25,739 nucleotides of DNA from Coprosoma sp963632935 (lineage in GTDB: Bacteria > Bacillota_I > Bacilli_A > RF39 > UBA660): the NCBI GenBank assembly GCA_963632935.1, contig CAVGWA010000021.1:1-25739 (forward strand), read 5' to 3'. The notes beneath the pieces were generated by a model. That model searched no databases. It saw only the letters and a program-made list of their open reading frames with translations, and was not told the DNA's origin. Position 1 is the first letter of the stretch, and each line of letters opens with the position of its first letter. The translations under genes were made by a program, and so were the position numbers. Shown piece by piece: positions 13,009 to 19,920 of this stretch.

Positions 13009-13569
13009 ATGGAGGCTAAACACAAAAATGCATTAATTGGTGCCTTACTTGCAGTAGTATTTGTTATGGCAGTAGGTTATGCGGCTTTTGCACAACAATT
13101 AACAATTAATGGTACTGCAGAAATTACTTCAAAATGGGATGTACATATGATAGAAGGTAGTGTTAATCCAGTAGCTGCATACACTACAGCTACAGAACCA
13201 ACTGGGACTCTTACAGTTGCTGATGGTGGATTAAAAGCTGATTTTACTGCTAACTTAGTATCTCCAGGGGATACTGTTACATTTACAGTTCCAGTTGTTA
13301 ACGCAGGTACAATTGATGCAGTATTAGATACTATTACTTTATCTAGTACAACAACTGATATGGTTATTGACAACACAGGTTTAACAGCTACTACAAAAGA
13401 TGGTAATATTAAATATACTGTAACTAGTCCCGGAACAGATATTTTAGTTAACACTACAGGAAAAGCATATGTTGTTGTAAAAGCTGAGTATGTTAGTTAT
13501 GCTAATCAAGGTAATGCTCAAAATGTTACTGCACAACTTACTGTAACAATGAATTACATTCAAAAATAA
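13009..13569 (+). CDS. TasA/CalY-like secreted fibre protein, copy 2 (186 aa)
   Basis: This is a close paralogue of the 11889 product. The signal peptide differs at only a few positions (MEAKHKNALIGALLAVVFVM), and QQLTINGT, ITSKWDVHM, VADGGL, NLVSPGDTVTFTVPVVN, TKDGNIKYTVTSPGTD and LVNTTGKAYVVVKAEYV are shared. The middle differs by small insertions (TTTDMVIDNTG). It ends in NYIQK where copy 1 ends in SYVQA. Two similar but distinct subunits could be a major and a minor fibre component, like TasA with TapA or CalY with TasA. The ATG at 13009 is used because AAAGGAAG is well placed for it; a TTG one codon earlier is too close. Confidence 0.8.
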   Translation: MEAKHKNALIGALLAVVFVMAVGYAAFAQQLTINGTAEITSKWDVHMIEGSVNPVAAYTTATEPTGTLTVADGGLKADFTANLVSPGDTVTFTVPVVNAGTIDAVLDTITLSSTTTDMVIDNTGLTATTKDGNIKYTVTSPGTDILVNTTGKAYVVVKAEYVSYANQGNAQNVTAQLTVTMNYIQK

Positions 13570-13589
13570 CTCTTTTATAGAGTTTTTTT
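13568..13589 (+). terminator. Terminator of the second tasA-like gene
   Basis: AACTCT (13568-13573) pairs with AGAGTT (13579-13584), followed by a seven-base T-run that begins within the stem. The stop TAA touches the stem. Confidence 0.7.
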
Positions 13590-13730
13590 GTGCATTTTAG
13601 AACTTATGAATTTAGATTGTATATTATTATAAAACAAATGATTAAATAAGATATTTGGATTTATTAGATATACTTTTTAGAAAAAAATATAAAATGATAT
13701 CCGATTATGGAGAGCGGGTATGTATAAAAA

Positions 13731-14168
13731 TTAATGTTGTTTTGAGTTGACATAAGTATCCATTTCAACAATATTTAAATCTGGATTGTTAGAAATAAAT
13801 TCGATAAAATCAGTATATTTTCTATTAATCAATATTTCACGTTCTTTTCTTGTTCTTCTTTGACTTGAATTTTTTCTTTTTTTATATTTAACAATTCTTG
13901 GAAAATCTAAAGGGCCAAATTCAAAAATTCCATCTTTAATATAACGATAAAAAGAACTTTTACTAAAATCTAAAATATCAGGATGATTAATTTTATAATT
14001 ATTCCAGGTTGATGGTTCAGAATATTTTTTGTTTCTATCTATTTCTCTTAAGATTGTAGAATGATTTCTACTTAATTCTTTAGCAATTTGATTTATGGAT
14101 TTATTTTCATTTAATCCGTCTTCAATATTTCTTCTATCTTCATAAGACAAATGAGAATAATTTGTCAT
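13731..14168 (-). pseudogene. Internally deleted, truncated IS30-family transposase
   Basis: The 145-codon remnant starts with the IS30 HTH_38 domain (NYSHLSYEDRRNIEDGLNEN, INQIAKELSRNHSTILREIDRN). It then jumps, after KKYSEPSTWN, to the HPDILDFSKSSFYRYIKDGIF part. It stops soon after the first catalytic Asp (NPDLNIVEMDTYV), so most of the rve/DDE core with the second Asp and Glu is gone. The ATG at 14168 has AGGAGG upstream. A TGCACA-TTAAT-TGTGCA palindrome near 14236-14252 may belong to the element's upstream end; the opposite end is not visible. It lies between copy 2 of the tasA-like genes and the peptidase gene. Confidence 0.85.
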
Positions 14169-14306
14169 TTTCAATACCTCCTTAATGACAAACAAATTGC
14201 TCAAGAAGATATTATATATGTTTCTTAAACTTATTGCACATTAATTGTGCACTTTCAATAAAAATCTACATTTTAGTAAAAGACCGAAATTCAAAACTCA
14301 AAAATG

Positions 14307-14335
14307 TTGTAAATGGTATAAAAGTATGCTATAAT
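14307..14335 (+). promoter_or_regulatory. Promoter of the signal peptidase operon
   Basis: TTGTAA (14307-14312) and TATAAT (14330-14335) are 17 bp apart; TGC before the hexamer gives an extended -10. Confidence 0.6.
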
Positions 14336-14371
14336 TTATCATAGCTGGTGGTATATAAAGGGGTATAGTTT

Positions 14372-15514
14372 ATGAAAAAAAATTTGATAATATATGCTTT
14401 ATTAATTATTTATTTTTTATTTAATACTTTTATTTTATCCTCCTTAAATTTAAATTATTATAATGAATTTATAAATCCAATCATGTGGATAGGCATATGT
14501 GGCGTTGCGATTTACTTAAGTAAAGATTCGATGATTAGGGTTAAGGGTGAGCAAGATAAAATTCAAAGTTTGTTGATTTCGTTAATTGTTTATATTATTG
14601 TATATTTTTTATTGGGATTAATATTTGGATTTCAAAGAACTCCATATTCCAAAACTTTATTTAATATTTTGAAAAACATATGGTCATTTGGTGGAATAAT
14701 ATTTTTCCAAGAATTTGTAAGGGAAGCTTTAATTAAAACAGAAAAAAAGAAAATTTGGAATTTTATTTTGCTGACAATATTGTTTATGCTTATTAATTTA
14801 AATTATACTAATTTTTCTAATCATTTTAAGGATTTAAAGGAAATATTTATTTATTTTTCTACAACTTTGATTCCAATGTTATTGGAAAGTGCTTTAGCAA
14901 CTTATTTGGTGTATATTGGTGGAGCAAAATTTTCAATTATTTATAGATTATTTATGACTTTACCACCTTTTGTTGTTCCAATTATTCCTAGTTTTGAATG
15001 GTTTGCTTCAGCAGTTGTCGGTGTTACTGTACCACTTGCCATATATGTTTATATGAATTATGTTCATGTAAATAAAACGGAAAGATTATCAAGAAGGGAA
15101 AGAAAAAAATATAATCCTGTAGTTTATGTTCCAACATTTTTGTTTATCGGTTTGCTTGCTGGATTTGTTATGGGCCTTTTTAAATATCAGCCAATTGCGG
15201 TTTTATCTGGTAGTATGTCACCTACATTTGAAAGAGGAGATGCTGTTGTTGTTAATAAATTAACAACAGCAGAAAAAGATGAACTTAAAAAAGGCGATAT
15301 TATTCAATTTGTAAGTGGAACAAAATATGTTGTTCATAGAATAGTTAGTATAACTAATGATAGTTATGGAAATAAATTATTTGTTACAAAAGGTGATCAT
15401 AATAATGCGATTGATGTTTCAAAGGTTTCATTAGAAGATGTTAAAGGAAAGGTTTCATTTATTATACCATTTATTGGATATCCTTCGGTGTGGTTAAGTG
15501 GTGCAATTTCGTAA
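14372..15514 (+). CDS. Polytopic membrane protein with C-terminal SipW-type signal peptidase I domain
   Basis: The N-terminal 240 residues or so form about seven membrane helices, then a basic loop (TERLSRRERKKYNP) and a further helix, then a signal peptidase domain (about 273-375). The domain has AVLSGSMSPTFERGDAVVV with nucleophile Ser281 and KYVVHRIVSI with His322 where ordinary bacterial enzymes have Lys, followed by KGDHNNAID. The Ser/His pairing is that of SipW and the ER/archaeal (S26B) type. SipW cuts TasA-class precursors, so the two proteins upstream are the natural substrates. Ordinary SipW has two membrane helices; this long N-terminal part is extra. It includes QEFVREAL, faintly like the EExxxR motif of CPBP proteases, but other motifs of that family are absent. 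Confidence 0.85.
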   Translation: MKKNLIIYALLIIYFLFNTFILSSLNLNYYNEFINPIMWIGICGVAIYLSKDSMIRVKGEQDKIQSLLISLIVYIIVYFLLGLIFGFQRTPYSKTLFNILKNIWSFGGIIFFQEFVREALIKTEKKKIWNFILLTILFMLINLNYTNFSNHFKDLKEIFIYFSTTLIPMLLESALATYLVYIGGAKFSIIYRLFMTLPPFVVPIIPSFEWFASAVVGVTVPLAIYVYMNYVHVNKTERLSRRERKKYNPVVYVPTFLFIGLLAGFVMGLFKYQPIAVLSGSMSPTFERGDAVVVNKLTTAEKDELKKGDIIQFVSGTKYVVHRIVSITNDSYGNKLFVTKGDHNNAIDVSKVSLEDVKGKVSFIIPFIGYPSVWLSGAIS

Positions 15515-15529
15515 AAAGGGGAGAGGAAA

Positions 15530-16627
15530 ATGAAAAAAATAGAAAAGATGAAAAAAAATGAAAATAAAATTATTTTAAAACAGTGGGTTCGTATTTTCTT
15601 ATTAATAGTTGTTTTGGTAATTATGTTTGCTTCTATTGTTTTAATTGTTAAAAGTTTGGATTCTGAACAAATTGATAAAGAGGAGTTATATTCATATAAT
15701 TATAATTCAAATTTGAGTTATAAAGTTTATTTAAAAAACAATAATTTTTTTGCTTCATCATATTTAGGCATGAATAAACAGTATATTGTTTCACTTATTG
15801 ATCATATTGAAGTAGATACTAAATATAATTTACAGGCTAGTAAAGAATTAGATTATTCATATAGTTATCAAATTGTGGCAACCACTAAAGGGTTGTATCA
15901 AAATACTGATGGTAAAGATGTAGAAGTATGGACAAAAACATATCCTATTGTAAATCCTACTAATAAAAGTGGTTCTGGTAGTACTATAAGTATTAGTGAA
16001 AATGTTAATTTAGATTATAATAAATATAATGAGATTATGACTGATTTTCGTAATCAATTTGGTTTATCTGTAGATGCTAGAGTTGATTTAAGTATGAAAA
16101 TTAATATTACTGCTGGTCTTAAGGGTGAATCAGAAAAAGGATTACAAACAGATAGTAAAATGACTTTGGAAATTCCTTTATTACAACAAACTATTAATAT
16201 TAAACCTAATTATGTAAATAGTGGTAGTGATACTATTTATAGGAATGTTAATTCAAGTGCTGAAATGAATTTCCCTTTATTAGTTACTGGTTGTATTGTA
16301 TTAGTTGTTTCATTATATACGTTAGTTGTTTTAGTTAAGAGTTTGCTTGTTGTAACTAGAAAATCTGAATATGTATTAGCTTTTAATAAGATTTTAAAAG
16401 AGTATGCAGAGATTATCGCTGAGACTCATAATCTGCCTGATTTTGATAATTATGATGTTATTAATATTAAAAATTTTAATGATTTAGTTGATGTTGAGGA
16501 GGAATTACATTCACCAATTTTATGCTTTGAAGTTAAGGAAAATGTTGAATGTATATTTGTAATTATAAATAATAATACAGCATATAAATTTACATTGAGG
16601 GAAAGTGATTTTAATTATTTTAATTAA
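15530..16627 (+). CDS. DUF5305-like membrane protein
   Basis: The 365-residue protein has an N-terminal membrane helix (about 20-43), an external beta-rich region (about 50-240: YSYNYNSNLSYKVYLKNNNFF, YIVSLIDHIEVDTKYN, YSYQIVATTKGLY, VWTKTYPI), a second helix (about 248-272) and a cytosolic domain of some 90 residues. This matches my memory of DUF5305 proteins, which accompany S26B-type signal peptidases in archaea and Firmicutes. It follows the peptidase gene after 15 bp with a GGGGAGAGG ribosome site, so the two form one operon. It may help export or anchor the TasA-like fibres; that is inference from context. No terminator directly follows. Confidence 0.7.
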   Translation: MKKIEKMKKNENKIILKQWVRIFLLIVVLVIMFASIVLIVKSLDSEQIDKEELYSYNYNSNLSYKVYLKNNNFFASSYLGMNKQYIVSLIDHIEVDTKYNLQASKELDYSYSYQIVATTKGLYQNTDGKDVEVWTKTYPIVNPTNKSGSGSTISISENVNLDYNKYNEIMTDFRNQFGLSVDARVDLSMKINITAGLKGESEKGLQTDSKMTLEIPLLQQTINIKPNYVNSGSDTIYRNVNSSAEMNFPLLVTGCIVLVVSLYTLVVLVKSLLVVTRKSEYVLAFNKILKEYAEIIAETHNLPDFDNYDVINIKNFNDLVDVEEELHSPILCFEVKENVECIFVIINNNTAYKFTLRESDFNYFN

Positions 16628-16687
16628 AACAAGGCTTATGAAATGCACTCTTTATGGTAGAAATTTATAAAAAACTTAAGTATGATA

Positions 16688-16715
16688 GAAAACACTTCCG
16701 AAAGGAGGTGTTTTC
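16688..16715 (+). promoter_or_regulatory. Hairpin that masks the ribosome site of a tiny reading frame
   Basis: GAAAACACTTCC (16688-16699) pairs with GGAGGTGTTTTC (16704-16715) over a GAAA tetraloop: a 12-bp stem with one G-U pair. The 3' arm contains the GGAGGTG ribosome site for the ATG at 16718. It could be a translational switch, or it could act as the terminator of the 14372-16627 operon. Confidence 0.6.
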
Positions 16716-16717
16716 TT

Positions 16718-16801
16718 ATGGCTTCAAAGGATAAAAATTTAAAAACTATGACAATAGTACAAATATTAAGGTGGTTATATTTATTAATAGATAACAAATA
16801 A
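16718..16801 (+). CDS. Possible 27-residue peptide
   Basis: The frame encodes MASKDKNLKTMTIVQILRWL followed by YLLIDNK. A charged head is followed by an amphipathic or weakly hydrophobic helix. A strong AAAGGAGGTG ribosome site stands 8 bases before the ATG but is buried in a 12-bp hairpin. I do not recognise the peptide. Candidates are a leader peptide, a type I toxin-like peptide or a chance frame. The remaining part of this 267-bp gap (16628-16894) shows AAAGACA (16800-16806) facing TGTCTTT (16853-16859), a loose long-range stem. Confidence 0.45.
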   Translation: MASKDKNLKTMTIVQILRWLYLLIDNK

Positions 16802-16894
16802 AGACAAGCTTTATTTGAATAAATATTATAATTACATAAGTTTTTTATTTGATGTCTTTTAAATGGGTTTCACATCTTATTAGCCTTGGTTTTT

Positions 16895-18958
16895 TCAATA
16901 TTTTTCATCCAATAAGATATGTCTACCTTTTTTATTTAAATTTATATTTGTATGATGAAGTATTGTTGTATATTTTCCATGAATTATTTTAAAGTAATTT
17001 CCTTTTTTATTTTTAAGGTATGTTGAATTTGGATTAAATTTTTTTAATATCATTAGATCTGGTTTTCCATATACTATTTTTTCTGTTTGATGACTATATT
17101 TTTCTATTTCTTTAAAGTTATTTATTTCTGGTGATAGTGTTGATATTTTAATACCTAATTCATGAAGAAAGTTAACTGTTTCGCTATTTGTTATATTAAG
17201 TGGATAGTCTGTTATTACGTTATTGTTTTTAGAGTATTTATATATACCACCTAGTTCACTTATAAGTAGGTTTTCATTTATATATTTTGGATATTTATTC
17301 ATTATTCTAGGTAGTTTAAAATATACATTTTCATTTTTATATTTTTTATATAGATCATAGTTTTCTGTATATATTCTACCTTTATTTAAGAAGTGTTTTA
17401 ATTGATTTTCATTTCTAACTAGATAACTATTTTCATTATTTGTTTTATTTATCGTTTTTTTATTATATTTAAAGGTTATTTTGTTAGATGAATTAGTTCT
17501 TTTTTCAATTAGTAAATTTGTTAGAGTTCTTCTTAAGTTATTTAATTCACTCATTGGTATAAAAGCATCATTCATTTTTATTTCACATTTATCTAAACAA
17601 AATGGAGTAGTTCCTAATTTATTTAGTTTTGATTTTATCTCTTTGGTTGTTGTTTTATTTATTGCTTTATTTAATATATTTCCTTCTATGGTAATTTTAT
17701 TGATATTATCGGTGATAGTTAATTTTAATCTTTTATTAATATATGCTTCTAGGTAAAATGATATTGGTATTTTTTTAGATGGTATGTTATTAATTGTAGT
17801 GATTAAATTTTTGTCTATTGTTTTATTTATGGTATCATTTGTTTTAAGATTTATTTTATTGTCTATATATATGATTTCATTTTTATGTGCTTTATTAATT
17901 AATAATTTTTTTTCATTATATATTTTATTTACAATCATTCCTTTATGTGATTCATTAAATCTAATACCATCTTCTTGGTATATGGTATCTTTAAGTTTTA
18001 TTTTAATTTTATCTTTTATTGAAATAACTTTTCCAAGAGGATAGCCTAAATGATTAGGTGTTTCATTATTATAAATGTTATCATCAAATAAATATCCATT
18101 AGTAAATTTTCTATTGAATAGTTTTGCAAAGTTTATTTTTTCTTTTTCTGATAATATTGGTTCATTTTTTTTATAGTATTCATCGATTAATCTTCTATAG
18201 ACACTTGTTATGTATCCAACATATTCTGGGCTTTTCATTCTTCCTTCTATTTTTAGACTATTTATGTTTAAGTCTAATATTTTTTTAATATATTCTGCGG
18301 TACATAATTCTTTAGTACTTAATGGATATATATTTTTATTTATTTTATTTTTTTCAATTAGATCATATGGAAGTCTACAGGAACCTACACATTTACCTCT
18401 ATTACCACTTCTGCCACCATTTAGACTACTAAATAAGCATTGACCACTATATGATACACAAAGGGCTCCATGGATAAATATTTCTTTTTCAATATCTGTT
18501 TTTAGACTTTTAATTTCATTATATGTCATTTCACGAGCTAATACTGCTCTTGATACTTTCATTTGTTTTAGTAATTTTAATCCTTCATCATTATGTATGT
18601 TCATTTGGGTTGATGCGTGTATTTCTAGGTTTGGAATTAATTTTTTAACTAAATGTATCATTCCTAGGTCTTGCATAATTACAGCATCAACATTAATTTC
18701 ATATAAAAATTTCATGTAATTTAAAAATGATTCTATTTCATTTTCAAAGATAACTGTATTTGCAGTTACATATATTTTAACACCATATAGATGACAGTAT
18801 TTTACAGCTTTGATTAATTCATTATCTGAAAAGTTTTCAGAAAAGGCACGAGCACCAAAGTTTTTACCTCCAATATACACGGCATCGGCTCCATTATTAA
18901 CTGCAGATATTAATGTTTTCATATTTCCCGCAGGGGATAATAGTTCAACTTTTTTCAC
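16895..18958 (-). CDS. Peptidase U32 family protein (RlhA-like)
   Basis: The 687-residue protein begins VELLSPAGNMKTLISAVNNG and contains ADAVYIGGKNFGARAFS, the Cys167/Cys174/Cys190/Cys194 cluster in GALCVSYSGQC and GKCVGSC, and SLKIEGRMKSPEYV. All are typical of U32 proteins of the RlhA/YdcP group. These are now seen as Fe-S, prephenate-dependent RNA hydroxylases (RlhA modifies C2501 of 23S rRNA) rather than proteases. The C-terminal half is very rich in Lys, Asn and Ile and includes a DUF3656-like region with FCLDKCEIK. The start is a GTG at 18958, since GAGGTGG precedes it; a GTG at 18967 lies within that site. A possible link with the nearby SUF genes through the Fe-S cluster is only suggestive. 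Confidence 0.85.
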   Translation of the reverse strand: MKKVELLSPAGNMKTLISAVNNGADAVYIGGKNFGARAFSENFSDNELIKAVKYCHLYGVKIYVTANTVIFENEIESFLNYMKFLYEINVDAVIMQDLGMIHLVKKLIPNLEIHASTQMNIHNDEGLKLLKQMKVSRAVLAREMTYNEIKSLKTDIEKEIFIHGALCVSYSGQCLFSSLNGGRSGNRGKCVGSCRLPYDLIEKNKINKNIYPLSTKELCTAEYIKKILDLNINSLKIEGRMKSPEYVGYITSVYRRLIDEYYKKNEPILSEKEKINFAKLFNRKFTNGYLFDDNIYNNETPNHLGYPLGKVISIKDKIKIKLKDTIYQEDGIRFNESHKGMIVNKIYNEKKLLINKAHKNEIIYIDNKINLKTNDTINKTIDKNLITTINNIPSKKIPISFYLEAYINKRLKLTITDNINKITIEGNILNKAINKTTTKEIKSKLNKLGTTPFCLDKCEIKMNDAFIPMSELNNLRRTLTNLLIEKRTNSSNKITFKYNKKTINKTNNENSYLVRNENQLKHFLNKGRIYTENYDLYKKYKNENVYFKLPRIMNKYPKYINENLLISELGGIYKYSKNNNVITDYPLNITNSETVNFLHELGIKISTLSPEINNFKEIEKYSHQTEKIVYGKPDLMILKKFNPNSTYLKNKKGNYFKIIHGKYTTILHHTNINLNKKGRHILLDEKY

Positions 18959-19000
18959 AAAAACCACCTCTTAAATTTATAATATTATATCATGAGTTGG

Positions 19001-19029
19001 TTGACTTTATAAAGTTATTACATTATAAT
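19001..19029 (+). promoter_or_regulatory. Promoter of the pseudopilin gene
   Basis: TTGACT (19001-19006) and TATAAT (19024-19029) are 17 bp apart, in the divergent gap with the U32 gene. Confidence 0.75.
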
Positions 19030-19050
19030 TTAATTAAAGTAGGTGTTTAA

Positions 19051-19413
19051 ATGAAGAATAAAAATGCGTTTACTTTAGTTGAATTAATTGCAGTTGTTTC
19101 AATACTTGGTCTTATTGCTTTGATTGTTTATCCAACGATAGCGTCTGTTATTAAAGAAGCTAGGGAAAAGTCTTATCAAGATCAGGTTACGGTAATTGAA
19201 AAGGCGGCTAAATCTTGGAGCATTGATAATGCAAGTAAGTTAACTACTGATGGAAAAAGTTATAATTTGAAAATGTCAGAATTATTAAATGGTGGTTATA
19301 TTTCTTCAGAAGATGTTAAAGATCCTAGAAATTCTTCTAAAAATTTAAATGGTTATGTTGAGATAAAATATGACAGTGAATATAAGCAATTTATGTATGA
19401 GTATATTGATTAA
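19051..19413 (+). CDS. Pseudopilin / type IV pilin-like protein
   Basis: The 120-residue product has a class III prepilin leader: MKNKNA, then FTLVELIAVVSILGLIALIV with the conserved Glu at +5, to be cut before Phe by a PilD/ComC-type peptidase. After the N-terminal helix comes a short head (about 45-120) with SYNLKMSELLNGGYIS and NGYVEIKYDSEYKQF, the layout of minimal ComGC/GspG-like pilins. No pilus ATPase, platform protein or prepilin peptidase is in the window, so it must use machinery encoded elsewhere. It is a single-gene unit with a perfect-spaced promoter before it and another directly after it. Confidence 0.85.
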   Translation: MKNKNAFTLVELIAVVSILGLIALIVYPTIASVIKEAREKSYQDQVTVIEKAAKSWSIDNASKLTTDGKSYNLKMSELLNGGYISSEDVKDPRNSSKNLNGYVEIKYDSEYKQFMYEYID

Positions 19414-19417
19414 ATTT

Positions 19418-19446
19418 TTGAAAATTAATATTAATTATAGTATAAT
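19418..19446 (+). promoter_or_regulatory. Promoter of the 19462-22781 operon
   Basis: TTGAAA (19418-19423) and TATAAT (19441-19446) are 17 bp apart, immediately after the pseudopilin stop. Confidence 0.75.
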
Positions 19447-19461
19447 GGGTTAGGTGATTTT

Positions 19462-19920
19462 ATGAAAAAATTTATAAGAACACATAAAAAACAATGTTTA
19501 ATTGGTTTGAGTGTATTTTTAATTGTTCTTTTAGTTGTTATGATTTGGCTTTTTATTGTTCCACTTTTTAGTAACAATAAGTATGGAGATAGATTGAAAG
19601 ATATCGATAAACATGAAATTTCTTCAAGTACTATTAGTAAGATTGAAAAATCTTTAAAGGAAAATGATAAAGTTTCAAAAGTTTCTTATCATGATGAGGG
19701 ACGTGTGTTAAATTTTGTGGTTACGGTAGATAGTTCAATGAGTAAAGATGATGCAAAAAAAATATGTGATAAGGTTGCAGAAAATTTGAAGGCAAATGAT
19801 AAGAAATATTATGATATTCAAGTTTTGATTGATTCTAATGAAGATAGCGATGATTATCCAATTGTAGGTTATAAAAATAAAAATAGTGATACTTTTAGCT
19901 ATGGAAATGAGGTAAGTTAA
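19462..19920 (+). CDS. Unknown membrane-anchored protein (152 aa)
   Basis: I do not recognise this protein. It has a basic head (MKKFIRTHKKQ), one membrane helix (about 13-36) and an external alpha/beta domain of about 110 residues. The pattern there is helix (SSTISKIEKSLKENDKV), two strands (VSKVSYHDEG, RVLNFVVTVDS), helix (KDDAKKICDKVAENL), strand (YYDIQVLIDS) and an acidic tail. Its TAA stop is immediately followed by the ATG of the GGDEF-protein gene, so the two are translationally coupled. It may act as an envelope partner of that sensor. Confidence 0.75.
   Translation: MKKFIRTHKKQCLIGLSVFLIVLLVVMIWLFIVPLFSNNKYGDRLKDIDKHEISSSTISKIEKSLKENDKVSKVSYHDEGRVLNFVVTVDSSMSKDDAKKICDKVAENLKANDKKYYDIQVLIDSNEDSDDYPIVGYKNKNSDTFSYGNEVS

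Noticed and set aside
16873..16918. Terminator of the U32 gene from the inverted pair ATCTTATT and AATAAGAT.
   Set aside because: The loop is about 30 nt and no T-run follows on the minus strand, so it is not convincing.
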